This document shows positions 34,254 to 44,699 of a DNA stretch of 64,000 bases, in pieces. The notes beneath the pieces are model-generated. The model had not been told where the DNA came from. It made no database searches and was given only the letters and a program-made list of their open reading frames with translations. The stretch spans positions 620,001-684,000 of the forward strand of contig CAJNDT010006024.1 in NCBI GenBank assembly GCA_905221615.1, written 5' to 3'. Position numbers and translations under genes: made by a program. Every line of letters begins with the position of its first letter. The stretch's first letter is position 1. This DNA comes from Symbiodinium sp. CCMP2592. Taxonomy: Eukaryota > Sar > Dinophyceae > Suessiales > Symbiodiniaceae.

Positions 34254-35224
34254 ATGCTTGGGGCGCTTAGCTTCTACATTGAGTATGCGGCCGTGGCAGC
34301 ATCTGTTTGTTTTCTCCTGTCACCGCTTGTGGAGGTGCAGAAGGTGCATCGCTCCCAGGGCAAGACGCTGAGGGATGTTGACCCATCGAACCTACTCCTC
34401 ATGCTTGTCAACTCTGCGCTTTGGCTTTGGTATGCCATCTTTGTCCCGCTTCCCCCTATGGTGGTGAGCAACACCATTGGAGTGACAGCAGGCTGCTACT
34501 GCTTGACTAGCTGCTGGTTCTATGCACGTCAGTGCCGTGAGCAGACATGGGGCACAGCCGCAGCCGCCAGCACCGTCCTGGCATTCATGGCAATCTTCCT
34601 GGCCCTCGTCTATGCGGCAACGTCATTCTCTCATGTCCAGCAACTGGGATATGTCGCCATGGCAGTGAACATCCTCGCATACGGAGCCCCGCTCGCAGTG
34701 GTGAGCCGAGTGCTTGTTGAGAAGTGCTCCCGGGCACTACCACCTGCGCAGTGCATCCTGGCACTTTCCTGCAGCTTCCTGTGGCTTTGTGTGGGTTTGA
34801 CCGAGCAAAGCATGCCCCTGATACTCCCGAATGCATGCGGCGTACTTCTTGCGATCCTGCAACTTTTCCTCATTTGGTTCTATCCTCGTAAGGATCGTGA
34901 CGAGTCGTTGAGCAACCAGGGGCTTGGGAGGACACTGCTTGCCACTTCACAGTGTGGCACGAAGCAAGGGATGCTTGACAACCTTAAACAGGCTCCGAGC
35001 ACATGGGAAGTCCAATACATGCAATCTTTCCGCCACAGCCGACATGACAGGCGCCATGGCCGTACTTCTACAGGAATCCCGAAGCCCACGCCAATGTTGC
35101 TCGTTGGAATATGTACAGATGCAGACTGAAATATCCGAACCAGGGCGTCCTAAAGGGGATGATTCCAGCCTTGGTAGCGAATTCCTACTGCACGGAAACT
35201 GCAACTTTCCGTGGTTGTGCATAG
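34254..35224 (+). CDS. SWEET: SWEET-family sugar transporter, tandem copy 2 (two exons)
   Basis: Proposed exons are 34254-34930 and 35074-35224: 828 nt, 275 residues and a TAG stop. Residues 1-210 match copy 1 without gaps (about 172 of 210 identical by hand count), with the same seven hydrophobic segments and the motifs LSPLVEVQKV, NSALWLWYAIF and ILPNACG. Read straight through, the frame diverges after residue 226 and ends at 35129. Removing 34931-35073 restores a tail that aligns with copy 1 (NPEAHAN against RAEAQAN, then YRCR in both, then FRGCA against FRACV) and ends at an equivalent stop. That is why I call an intron rather than the longer frame. The alternative is a frameshifted pseudogene, but the intact join and tail conservation argue against it. 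Role as for copy 1: passive sugar transport, substrate unknown. Confidence 0.85.
34931..35073 (+). other. Predicted GA-AG intron in SWEET copy 2
   Basis: 143 nt. The boundary reads GGGAG|GACACTG and CTTCTACAG|GAATCC. AGGA is repeated at both boundaries. The split codon (AG + G) gives Arg and keeps the reading frame. Length is not a multiple of three, so retention changes the C-terminus. Unlike the MetAP2 introns it shows no strong palindrome. Other 5' sites in the same phase (GC at 34921 or GA at 34928) are possible. Confidence 0.7.
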
Positions 35225-36400
35225 ATACATGATGATACATGTCTAGGATGTGCATTCGCCGTGCCGCGATGTGCAGCATATCAGCCATTGATTTTTCTTC
35301 AAGCTTCACACCCCCGCGATGTGCAGTTTACCCTTTTGGCTCTCTGCTGGCAAAATCGAAGGGTAGAAGCTTGCAGAAAATCACGGCTGGAAGTAATTCG
35401 TTTAAAGCGCCGACAGGAGCCGACCCTTCTGGGATTCTTCAGTAAAAGTCATGCGAAAAGGCGCAGTTTGCAGCTCCATCCGGCGTGACATTCGGGATTG
35501 GAATCTGGCTTATCTCTCCTTTGACTGATAGAAGACACTTGTTCATTATCAGAGGCCGTTCAGTGCGACCGTTGATGGTGACAATTACGAGTATGATGAT
35601 GGTGATCACGATGGTCTTGCTGCAGATGATGATGAGGAGGGAGTGGTGACAACGACGGGATTCGCATCGTCAACACTGTGACACACTGCGATGCTTGGGG
35701 CCTTGTTTTGGTTCCGCGTGGTCAAACCTTTAAAACCGCAGGTACTTCGATCCTTCCCATGGCCAAGCCAAGAAGAGATCACCTCGCGGAAAGGCCCGGC
35801 ACACGGCGGCAGCATGTCGGCTGCTTTCCGATTCAAAGCTTTCCGCAGGCTTGATCTCTGTAGCAGCTTTGCAGGCAAACTTCCGAGGGAATTAGGATGT
35901 TAGGGCTTGCTGGGAAGCCTCGAAGTTACCGTCAAGGGGTGTCTCTTCGATAAACCATCCGTGTGGCTTCTCCCGGACGTGCAGCAGTTGGCTCCAAAAT
36001 CTCCTCATGTGAAAGCTGCTTGGCCTGTTGCTTATTGCCAGGAATTGTTTCTACCTTCCGTTCAGTCCAGACCAGATCTGTCAGGGTTTCAGACGAGGCA
36101 ATTCAAAAACTTCGAACACCTTGCGCCAGGAAAGCTCAGAGCCATTGCCATCCGCCTAGCATGTCCAGCATCAGTGTGCCGCCATGCCCAGTCAGACAGC
36201 CTGATGCCTTTGTCCGTTGATTCCCTCGACTGCTCTGCATGATTCAAAGTGAATCGGAAACACCTGTGTTATGTCCACCTTCTTTGGCATACTGGAAGTT
36301 GCTCGAAAGCCGCATGCTTGCGGGATCTTGCAGTATCCCACGCAGCGCTCTTGCAAGTCTCTCCTAGCAAGATCGCACGATCCGTCCATCTCTGGCTGTA
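35225..36400. other. Intergenic stretch without a supported gene
   Basis: A short GAT-rich patch lies at 35570-35650. Frames up to 111 codons (35907-36242) carry no recognisable domain. Confidence 0.45.
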
Positions 36401-36503
36401 CTATAGGCCTATATAATTACCTATGATATTTTCGGTGTTCCTTATTATGATTGTAGTATATTGGACCCCCAAACCCTATTCTAATTATTAAGTCTGCTCT
36501 AAT
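36401..36503. mobile_element. Palindromic MITE-like element, family B copy
   Basis: CTATAGGCCTATATAATTAC, then ATATTTTCGGTGTTCCTTAT, then GGACCCCCAAACCCTATTC, then TAATTATTAAGTCTGCTC. A second set of right-arm-like sequence follows to about 36608 (CCCTATTCTAATATTAAGGC), as if the end had been duplicated. Confidence 0.75.
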
Positions 36504-36735
36504 AAACCCTTACAGTAGCCCTTATCGTAACCCGTATAGACCCTATTCTAATATTAAGGCCCGTATATTTGAACCCTTATAGTAGCCCCTTTAAAGGAGC
36601 CCTATGGCTTCTTCTCGTGGTTCGCCTCGAAGCTTCAGGTTGCCCGGCTTTTTGCGGCGGGGGCCGACAAAAACACCGGAGATGTCGAGAAACTCATCAA
36701 GGCGCGATCCCCTAAAAACCCAAAACCCAGGCCCA

Positions 36736-36845
36736 CGTAAAGGGTCATGGGACTGAGTAACTAGGTTGTAATTAGGGTATCTATACTTATAACCCCAATT
36801 AAGGTACTTATAACCTTACTTACTAAGTCCCATGATCCTCCAAGC
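36736..36845. mobile_element. Palindromic MITE-like element, family A copy 2, with target duplication
   Basis: AAAGGGTCATGGGACTGAGTAA pairs with TTACTAAGTCCCATGATCCT. AGGCCCA is present at 36729-36735 and at 36846-36852, directly flanking the arms, which reads as a 7-bp target duplication. Confidence 0.88.
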
Positions 36846-36857
36846 AGGCCCAGTTGT

Positions 36858-36960
36858 CTGTCCGGTTCTTGGTAGGGAATGGATACTGGGGACTATTATG
36901 GGGGGTTATATAGGGATTACTTTAGGGATCCATTCCCCCATTCCCTACTGAGCACCGGGG
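36858..36960. mobile_element. Palindromic MITE-like element, family D copy 2, with target duplication
   Basis: The left end is CTGTCCGGTTCTTGGTAGGG and the right arm ATTCCCTACTGAGCACCGGGG. AGTTGT occurs at 36852-36857 and 36961-36966. The left end matches, base for base at most positions, the left end of the copy in MetAP2 intron 1. Confidence 0.87.
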
Positions 36961-37075
36961 AGTTGTTGTGGGCGGGGATTCGGAACCCGCTGTTATAGAG
37001 TTCTGCCCAGCTTTGGGTTCTGAGAAAATTGACTCGCAAGTGCTTCTATCCAGCATCAGTGCTGTCGTCCTCGAA

Positions 37076-37179
37076 GCAGCAGCAGGAGGAGCAGTAGCAG
37101 TAGCAGTAGCAGTAGCAGTAGCAGTAGCAGTAGCAGTAGCAGTAGCAGTGGCAGTAGTAGTAGTAGTAGTAGCAGTAGC

Positions 37180-37250
<71 letters not shown>

Positions 37251-37278
37251 TAGTAGTAGCAGTAGCAGTAGCAGTAGC

Positions 37279-37325
<47 letters not shown>

Positions 37326-37376
37326 CCCCAGCGGTAGCGGTAGCAGTAGCAGGATTAGTAGGAGTAGTAGGAGGAG
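37076..37376. repeat. (GCAGTA)n and (GTA)n array
   Basis: Starts as AGC/AGG, becomes GCAGTA hexamers, then pure GTA with one return to GCAGTA. About 300 bp. Frames through it are poly-Val/Ala, Ser or Leu and are not genes. Confidence 0.95.
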
Positions 37377-37600
37377 GTATTCATTCATTCACGTCGCTGT
37401 ACTGGGTCGATGCATCGCGAAGGACAGGTTTTCAACATCCGGCAGCTCTGGGGCCGCTTAGCCATTTGGCTAATCCTGTGGAGCTATGCCTGATAAAGTT
37501 CTGTGGCGAGCAGCACTGACAATCAAAAGACAACAAGCACAGAGAATGGATTGGTCATGAAAGAGATACATCCAAAAAGCCTCAGTCCTTCTTGTCGGGA

Positions 37601-37602
<2 letters not shown>

Positions 37603-37671
<69 letters not shown>

Positions 37672-37686
37672 GAGTAGTAGTAGTAG

Positions 37687-37755
<69 letters not shown>

Positions 37756-37830
37756 TGGTAGTGGTAGTGGAAGTGGTAGTAGTAGTAGTAGTCGTCGTAG
37801 CAGCAGCAGCAGCACTAGTAAACTAGTAGT
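37603..37830. repeat. (AGT)n array with GGT and GAG variants
   Basis: About 50 or more AGT units, then alternating GTAGTG units, then GTC and AGC units. Separate from the 37.1 kb array by 226 bp of unique sequence. Confidence 0.95.
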
Positions 37831-38224
37831 GGTAGTAGTATGTAGCAGACGCTGTGGTAGTACTTTTTTCTGTCATGGTATTACAGTTGTTGCTGGTTGT
37901 TGTTTTGTTGTGTGGCAGCTGTGACCCGTGTGGCGGTGTTCTTGGCACTAGCGAGGTTCATCGTTGTTTCACCTTCGAATGAGTTTCCACAGCCTGAGAC
38001 ACAAAGCTGCAAGAGGTAAGAGGTGTTGCTGGCCTCGCTTAGTTTAGTGCAGGAGGATGACGAACTCCGGAAGGCTGTCAAGCTGCTGGCTCAGTTTCGT
38101 CCTTGTTTGAACCGGCCGGGCTTGAGGCTTCAGGTACTGCAAGCCTAGGAAGGGCTCTGAAACCGGCACCTGCCGAGAGGAAAGTCGTTTGTGATCTCCG
38201 TGCAGCACTAGGAGATGCACTCCT

Positions 38225-38440
38225 CCCATATACAACCTTACCCTACAGAACTCTGATATTACAGAACCCTTTAAAAGCTCGTAGAGCAACTTTAAAGACC
38301 CATAAAAACACTCTTAGAGCCCCTATAAGACCCTGACAGAGCCCTTGTAGAATCCTGAAAAAGCCCTTAGAGCAATTTTCAAGACCCTCAAAGAGCTCTT
38401 AGAGCCCTTATAAGACCCCTGAAAGAGCCCTTGCCGAAGC
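38225..38440. repeat. Degenerate short-unit repeat (AGAGCCCTT / TAAGACCCT)
   Basis: Repeated, imperfect units of about 20-35 bp containing AGAGCCCTTA, ATAAGACCCTGA and TAGAGCAA. All lie in one orientation, unlike the palindromic elements. Confidence 0.7.
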
Positions 38441-38554
38441 CGCCCTCCCAGGGCTTCGCTGACCGAGGAGCGAGAAGCCTTGGCCTCGGGCCGGGGCAGA
38501 CAAGCTGAAGGGGTGTTGGGTGTTAAAAAAAAAGAGTTTTCCCAGTTCAGAAGA

Positions 38555-38765
38555 AGGGGTTTAGGGGTTGAAGGGTTTTGGGTGTTCAGAAAAGGGGTTT
38601 AGGGGATCAGGGGTTAAGGGTTTAGGATTTTGGTTGTTTAGAGGGTTTATTTTTTGGGGGCTTGAGGTTGGCTTCAGGGTTGAGGGTTGTAGGGGCTTCG
38701 GAGGTTCAGGGGGGCTTTGCGTGGGTTTGCGGGTGCGAACTCGGGGTTTACTGTTCAAGGTTTTG
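38555..38765 (+). repeat. Degenerate telomere-like (TTTAGGG)n tract
   Basis: GGGGTTTAGGGG, GGGTTTAGG and GGTTCAGGGG variants over about 200 bp. Confidence 0.7.
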
Positions 38766-40256
38766 GGTGCGACCGGGAAACGCCCTCAGGCGCGAAAGGA
38801 ACTTCGAGTTGCACGGCACTTTCTATTTTTCCGACTAGTATGACAACCTTAAACCCCAAACCCCGAAGAGCAAGAAAGCAATGTCATGCACTAGCAGAGC
38901 AGGTGCAAATGTAGCAGAAGAAAAAGCCGGATGCTTCTACGGAGCATTTTCAGACTGGTAGCGGCAGCCGCAGCATAATAGAGTCAGCAGAGCGCTTTGA
39001 ACGCTTAACAGGAGCATTTCCTTATCGTCCCTGTAAAGATTTGTTATACCATACCCCAAAACCTACTCAACTGACTGTATGCGCCCCCCTCCCCCCTCCC
39101 CCCCCAATGATACGATGGGCCTGACGTTCACGTCTGGTCTGCGCATGCTTCCCGAGGAAGCGCTCGGCCAGCATTCGGCTCAGAAGTGTGTTGATGTGAT
39201 TCGCTGCTCCGGCTTCCGCAAAACCTTTCAGGACTTTGGGTTTAGGGTTGATGAGAGTTGTTGCAAGAGCTATCCACATTCATTTCTGACGGCACCTTCC
39301 TTCGACCTGTGGCAGGCGACTGTGTTGCTCGTTTCTCACTGTTCCCAGGTGGGCCACTGACCTGCAAAAGCAGCTCGCTTCACGCCAGGCGCTTTCTGTA
39401 GTGGTGGTCTACATTCTTAGTCCTGCACACTGCCCTGTCTCGTTCCATGACCACTTTCGAGATCTCAAGCTTTGGTAGCTGTGCTTTACTCGATCGTGCC
39501 GTTTTTCCGTCCTTCGCTTTGCGCTGTTTTGTCGTCTCCTGTACCCGACTGATACACGATTACAAGTCGCTGGTGTCAAACTTTGCACACGGCCCGCATC
39601 CCTTCAGCACCCTCAAACGATCAAGCCGAATCGAGATCTCGTCAGGTGGACAAGGAGGCAGCTGAAGCAGAGCTGAAAAAGAAGGAAGAAGCCGTTCAGG
39701 TGGCCAGGGTTGATTACTGTAGGACATTATCCTTGATCGGTAACCGAAAGTGCCTGGAAGACTTCGAATTACCTCAGCAGGCCTTCCCAGGCCCACCCGT
39801 GTCGTAAGCGCTTCAGGCTCGTCGAGAAGAGGAACGGGCGCGGAAGGAGGAGGAGGCACGCAAGGCGCGCCTCTGGGAATGATTCTGAAAGCTGTTGGTC
39901 AAAGTGCTTTGAGAGGGCTTTCTCGATGCTGAGTGCTTGTACTGTTACTATCACAGGCATGAGACCCACCACACTTGCTGCGGTTAGTGTTACGTGCGTC
40001 AATCATTACTGCTCTCTGTTGCTGTGGCTAGTTCTCGGTCGCTATGCTTGTTTGCTATCATGTTTGCTCTTATCTGTTTGGCCTTCTTGCTCTTGTCTGC
40101 TCCTTGTCACTGGCCATGCGCCAGGCGGAGGAGATCCGTCTCATGGGCAAGCGCCCTCCTGGTAGCAAGAGGCGGGCAAGAGCCTTTCTCTTGCACTTGG
40201 CCTGTGGGATCTACCTTGAAGCATGCCCTATCCGCTCTAATCCCCAGCCCGAAACC
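38766..40256. other. Intergenic stretch, one possible exon-like frame
   Basis: A frame at 39583-39807 encodes a short Lys/Glu-rich helix-like segment (KEAAEAELKKKEEAVQVAR). It could be a coiled-coil exon or chance. A short (C)n run lies at 39086-39104. Confidence 0.4.
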
Positions 40257-40360
40257 CTATTTGGAGGATCATGGACTTAGGAAGTAAGGTTATAGGTACC
40301 TTAATTGGGTTTACAAGTATAGTTCTAACCCTAGTTACTAAGTCCCATGATCCTTTAAGT
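40257..40360. mobile_element. Palindromic MITE-like element, family A copy 3
   Basis: TTTGGAGGATCATGGACTTA pairs with TACTAAGTCCCATGATCC. AAACC at 40252-40256 and at 40361-40365 may be the target duplication. Confidence 0.85.
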
Positions 40361-40773
40361 AAACCTTGCAGGACTCCATCCCGCTCCAAGTCCAGGCCGG
40401 ACTTCAGGAAGGGCTTGGGCTTAGGGCTTTGGGGCCGCAAGGGCCGTCGGATGCCCTCGGGTTTTCGCTTGTGCGCTGCTCTCCGCAGGGCAGATGCAGG
40501 CTCAGCTGGAAACGCCCAAAGTGTCCAAAAGCTATTGTGTGTGTATATGTATATATATATATATATATATGTTTCTTACATTGGTTTATAATATATTATA
40601 TCATACAGTATATTATATCATACAGTTTTATTTCATATGACATATAAGTTGCTGCATGCTTTCCGGTGAGCAAGGAAGAAGGACAAAGCCAAAAAGAAGA
40701 AGAAGCCTGGCTCTTGGATCCTCCTACTTTTCGCCTCCGATGTGTCCCCCTTGTTGTAGAGAAGCCTCATACG

Positions 40774-40874
40774 GGTGGTTGTCGAAATTACTTTCCCGTT
40801 TTTGGGCACCCTAAACATTAGGTGCCTCATTATAATAAGGACCCCAAAAGGGACCCTAACATTGAGAACCACTC
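40774..40874. mobile_element. Family G palindromic element, right arm worn
   Basis: The left end GGTGGTTGTCGAAATTA resembles the terminus of the 61.3 kb element. The interior (ATTAGGTGCCTCATTATAATAAGGACCCC) resembles family C. The right end, GAGAACCACTC, is only a partial complement. Confidence 0.65.
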
Positions 40875-42450
40875 AGATGTAAAGGAGGGCCGGGTTCTGC
40901 AAAACTGCCTCCGCAGTGCCCTGTTTCAGTCTTCGGTCCAGTTGTGGCTCTGCCTGCGATGAGGCCTCCAGCAAAGAAGCCCTGCCTGCCGAAATTACAG
41001 CGCCAAGCTGGTTGTGACGACAGTCGCTGTTGAGGGCAAAGAGCAAGAAACAGTGAGTCAAGACCCTTCATATCCCGCAAGCCTGTCGCGAAGAGAAGCC
41101 AGCTCCTGTCGACCACTTCTTCAGAGTTCACGCCTCTAGTGCATAACGACAGCTAATTCCCAGGTATCGGGCATCAGGGACGTCGGAATGTGCGTATGAT
41201 ACTTTGCTTGTTCTTGTGCTGCCTTACCTCATTAGGCAGTTCACAGCTGCCTCGACGGATTAATACTACAACTTACTACACAATTGCCATACACCGGCAA
41301 TATCCCTATACTGTAGCAAGATGCGGTAGCAGGCATTGACAGTGCGGACATAATGACAGCAGGAAGTCACAGTTTCTATCAGGAGTGTGCAGTCCCAGTG
41401 GCTGCTTGCACAAGAATCACTCAGCAGAATTCCTGTTGTGCTCCATCATCTTGCCATTAGACATCACGCTTCTACCATGCTTGTCAACGTTCGGAATCCG
41501 CTTGCCAGGAAAAAGAAGGAGTCTGACAGCCGTGAATCTGAGGAGGCAAGCGCACATCAATGGCTCTCAAAGGCTCTAAGGTTTTGCGCGTTGAGGAAAC
41601 TGAGCTGGCACGAAGCTGCTTCGTGGGAGGTGCCAGGTCGAGCTGAGTGCCATGTGTTCTTTGCCGAATGACCCTGGTGCCTAAGAGCTAGAGTCTAGGG
41701 CAGCTGGCAGGAAGAATCCTCCGAAGAGGAAGTGAAGAAAAAGACCAGGCCACGCTGCATCAAATCGGGCATTGTCCACATGAGCGTGAACCAGACGCAC
41801 AAATTCGGATGCTGCAGGTGTTTGTGTGTGTGTGTGTGTGTGTGCGTGTTTGCGTGCATGTGTGTGTGTGTGTGTTTGTTGATTGTGTCCGAATTCTTTC
41901 AGCATTGCCAGCGCAGGAGAGTAAGAGTAAAAGTCGGGAAAAAGAAGCGGAGACCTCGGTTTGGTTTCGTGCGACCACGGAAGCCATGCACGTCATTGGC
42001 TCTCGGATCCAGCACTGTGCTTCTATATGAGGCGGAGTTGCAGCCTTAGCTCCAATCAGCCGGATACAAGTGTAGAACAGTCGCAAGACAGCATCGCAGT
42101 AGCGATCATGAGAGTATGGCAGAAGCGCTGACGACAGGCGCGCTCAGGTTTAGCCATTAACTTGACCCAAAATTGTGTAGAATAATGGCCCTTAGTAGAT
42201 TTTGTGCCATTATTTTGCCTACTTTGAAGGGTTCAGGTAGCGACATAGTGCGGAGTGGCAGCACGAGGATGAACAGCCGTCCTCGTCATCGTCGTCGTTC
42301 ATAGCTTTCACATCAGCATCGGGAGAACGTGCAGTACGAGCCGTAGTGTGGTCGTGATTTCATGAGACGCAGCCGCACATAATGTACTTATCACACATCA
42401 GATGCGTTCAAACATTCAAGCCGCTTGCGGCATGAACAGAAAGGCCAGCA
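40875..42450. other. Intergenic stretch with (GT)n
   Basis: A (GT)n run with GC interruptions lies at 41819-41880. Frames up to 108 codons overlap on both strands across it. No gene recognised. Confidence 0.5.
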
Positions 42451-42562
42451 GCCCTAAAACCCGAAACCGTCAAATCCCAAACCCTAAAACCCTAAACCCT
42501 AAAATCCCAAACCCTAAAACCCTAAACCCTAGAATCCCAAACCCTGAACCCTAAACCTCAAA
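42451..42562 (-). repeat. Telomere-like (CCCTAAAA/CCCTAAA)n with a higher-order unit
   Basis: A unit of about 33 bp (CCCTAAAACCCTAAACCCT followed by AAAATCCCAAA or AGAATCCCAAA) repeats about three times, a duplication of a block already mutated. Confidence 0.85.
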
Positions 42563-42750
42563 GCCTGGAGCCGAGGAAGCCGAAACCACCCTCGGACGAG
42601 TCGCGCTCTCGCTCTCGAGACGACTCCCGCGATGAGTCTCGTGGTAGGTCGGAGCCAGACACTCAAACATGAGACGCAGGTTTTAGTGTTATAGTTCAGG
42701 GTTTAGGGGGGTTGTAATGTAGACAGTCAAAACGTGAGGTGAAGGTTTTA

Positions 42751-42834
42751 ATACAGGGCCTCAATACTCATAGTATACTATCTTGGGGGTTCCTTATCGT
42801 AATTATGGCAAAATGGGCCCCAAAGCCCTATTCA
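42751..42834. mobile_element. Family B element, right end cut by adjoining duplicated DNA
   Basis: ACAGGGCCTCAATACTCATAG, then CTATCTTGGGGGTTCCTTATC, then GGGCCCCAAAGCCCTATTC. The expected right arm is replaced by AAGGTCGAAGCCAGG, which repeats the sequence at 42646. Confidence 0.75.
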
Positions 42835-42859
42835 AGGTCGAAGCCAGGCACTCAAACAT

Positions 42860-42945
42860 TTCGAGTTCCTTATTTTGGGGTCCTTATAATCAGAATCCTA
42901 CGCTTTAGGGGTACTATACCAGGGTCCCCTATTTTCGTAAACTCG
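42860..42945. mobile_element. Family C element with 5-bp target duplication and empty sites nearby
   Basis: TTCGAGTTCCTTATTTTGGGG opens the element and CCCTATTTTCGTAAACTCG closes it. AACAT at 42855-42859 is repeated at 42946-42950. The same host sequence without the element reads ACTCAAACATGAGA at 42661. Confidence 0.85.
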
Positions 42946-42969
42946 AACATGAGATTTGAAGGGTTTTAG

Positions 42970-43074
42970 TATAGGGGCCTTAATAATTGACTGTGCCATG
43001 TTGGAGGCTCCTTATTACGATTATGGAATAATAGGCTTCAAAACCCAATTCTAATTACTAAGGCGCCTGTATTG
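42970..43074. mobile_element. Palindromic MITE-like element, family B copy
   Basis: TATAGGGGCCTTAATAATTGA pairs with CTAATTACTAAGGCGCCTGT. Interior CATGTTGGAGGCTCCTTATT and GGCTTCAAAACCCAATTC. Confidence 0.82.
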
Positions 43075-43227
43075 TTGTGATAGGCTTGGGGTGAACCATC
43101 GAAAAAGTAGGAATGCATGGTCGCAGATATCGCTTGCCTTTCCGAGCCTTGTCATGGAGTCATTGGTCCGGGGTTTCGAGCACCTTTGTCATGCAAGTAA
43201 GAGAGCAGCTGCGGGATAGATTTAAAT

Positions 43228-43296
43228 AAGGGGCCTAAATAAGTATAGTATATTATACCCCAGAACCCGTTTCTAATAATTAAGACCCCTATGTTA
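43228..43296. mobile_element. Family B element, internally deleted
   Basis: AAGGGGCCTAAATAAGTATAG joins directly to ACCCCAGAACCCGTTTCTAATAATTAAGACCCCTATGTT. Both ends are present but the GGGGGTTCCTTAT segment is missing, leaving about 70 bp. Confidence 0.75.
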
Positions 43297-43870
43297 TCAT
43301 CCTGCAAAGCCTACCCTGTGCTGAGGTCCAGAAGTCCGAGCGGCAAGCGAGGGCGCAGGTAATGAGCATCAGAGCACGAGCACCAACGCACGAAGTCCCG
43401 TGAGAAGAAGCATCGCCTTACCTGTGCATCAACAACACGTGGGGCAGTTGAAGCACGTTTAGCTCAACTTGACTGCGACCACCTCGCGCTGGACCGCCAC
43501 AAAGATAGGCTGCGCTTCTGCTGCCTGTCTAGAGACTCGAACTTCGGATTAAGCTCAAGCAAAGCCGGTGGCATTTACTAGCGGGTGGACATTGAAGGCT
43601 CATGCTCAGCTGGGTGAACAGAGTCTTTCCGGAAATCTCTGCGCTGGCCCTTTGCCAAAACAGGCTCAAGCTCCGGCATTCTGCACACTGCACTGAGCCC
43701 AGCTCCTTCTAGCCATGGCAAAGTCAAAGAACCTCGGCTAAATGAACCACCACCTCGGATTCGGATTTGTGTTTTTGAACTTGTTACTGCTGGGGGGTTC
43801 TTATACTTCGGTGTTCTATGACATCTGCAGAGAGTTCTTATCCGGATCGTTTGTCTAGTCGTGCAATATC
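43297..43870. other. Intergenic stretch, nothing recognised
   Basis: Unique sequence with no frame over 60 codons and no repeat seen. Confidence 0.5.
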
Positions 43871-44016
43871 GAAGCCTGAATGATTACGAGCATTACTCCT
43901 CAGGGTTCCTTATGATACATACATACATACATACATATATATATACACACACATTCATTATTTACGCGATAGCCTACCTCCAAAGCCCTATTCTAATTTT
44001 TGAGCCTCCTACAGTA
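43871..44016. mobile_element. Family B element with a microsatellite in its loop
   Basis: The left arm, GAAGCCTGAATGATTACGAG, continues to CAGGGTTCCTTATGATACAT. A (CATA)n(TA)n(CA)n run at 43916-43953 then replaces the loop, and the right arm is CAAAGCCCTATTCTAATTTT plus TGAGCCTCCTACA. Confidence 0.75.
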
Positions 44017-44094
44017 GACAAGCGGGTGGCTCGAAGTCTCTGCCGGATCTCAGGAACCATACCGGGCACAACCAGATCTACAAGGACTTGCTTA

Positions 44095-44178
44095 CGGTTT
44101 AGGGCTTAGGGCTTAGGGGGTTTGGGTTTGAGGGATTTAGGGGCTTAGGGTTTGAGGGATTAGGGGTTTAGGGTTGTG
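44095..44178 (+). repeat. Telomere-like TTTAGGG / CTTAGGG cluster
   Basis: About ten units in one orientation, with GGGCTTAGGG and GGGTTTGAGG variants. Confidence 0.75.
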
Positions 44179-44605
44179 TGTTGCTGTAGTTAAGCGCACA
44201 AGTCAGACGGCCGGCTACCTAAGTGTTGTTGATCTGAATGTTTATCACGTGCTCGGTTTTGAAAGGCCGTGCTAGCTGTTGGGATCCCTCGCAAATTGCA
44301 TGGCGCAGAACCACCGCAATGGCATCAAGAAGACCCGACGCCCACGCAAGATGTCCATGCGCGGCATGCCACTCGTCAGACTATCGGGTCTTCTGGAAGC
44401 TCATGGGTGAGCGGAATTTAACTGAGTCCACATGGTCAGACTTCGCTTGTTCAGTTTGTTTGCGGCCTATCTTGAGTTTCAAGCTTGCCAGGAATCTCTG
44501 CGCAAACTCTCCGGCAAAGCAGATAGGCAGGCTTGCAGGAGCAGGCTAACTAAACACTGTCCTCCCCAATAACATCCCCCCACGTCGCCAAGCTGTACTG
44601 CAAAA

Positions 44606-44699
44606 GCCGGGATAGCTACCAATACTCGTCTCGGGGTTCCGTAATTCGGTATCATTCAGTGATGTACCCCCAAAACCCGGATGATTGAGGCCCTACATT
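44606..44699. mobile_element. Family B element, diverged
   Basis: GATAGCTACCAATACTCGTCTCGGGGTTCCGTAATTC, then TGATGTACCCCCAAAACCCGGATGATTGAGGCCCTACATT. The pattern matches family B but with many substitutions. Confidence 0.6.

Noticed and set aside
34254..35129. Uninterrupted 291-codon version of SWEET copy 2
   Set aside because: Its last about 65 residues do not match copy 1, while a spliced reading restores a matching tail and stop.
36968..37924. Val/Ala, Ser and Leu-rich frames of 77-183 codons
   Set aside because: Translations of the (GTA)n and (AGT)n arrays.
39583..39807. Possible coiled-coil exon
   Set aside because: A single Lys/Glu-rich helix of about 20 residues is not enough, and no neighbouring exon could be found.
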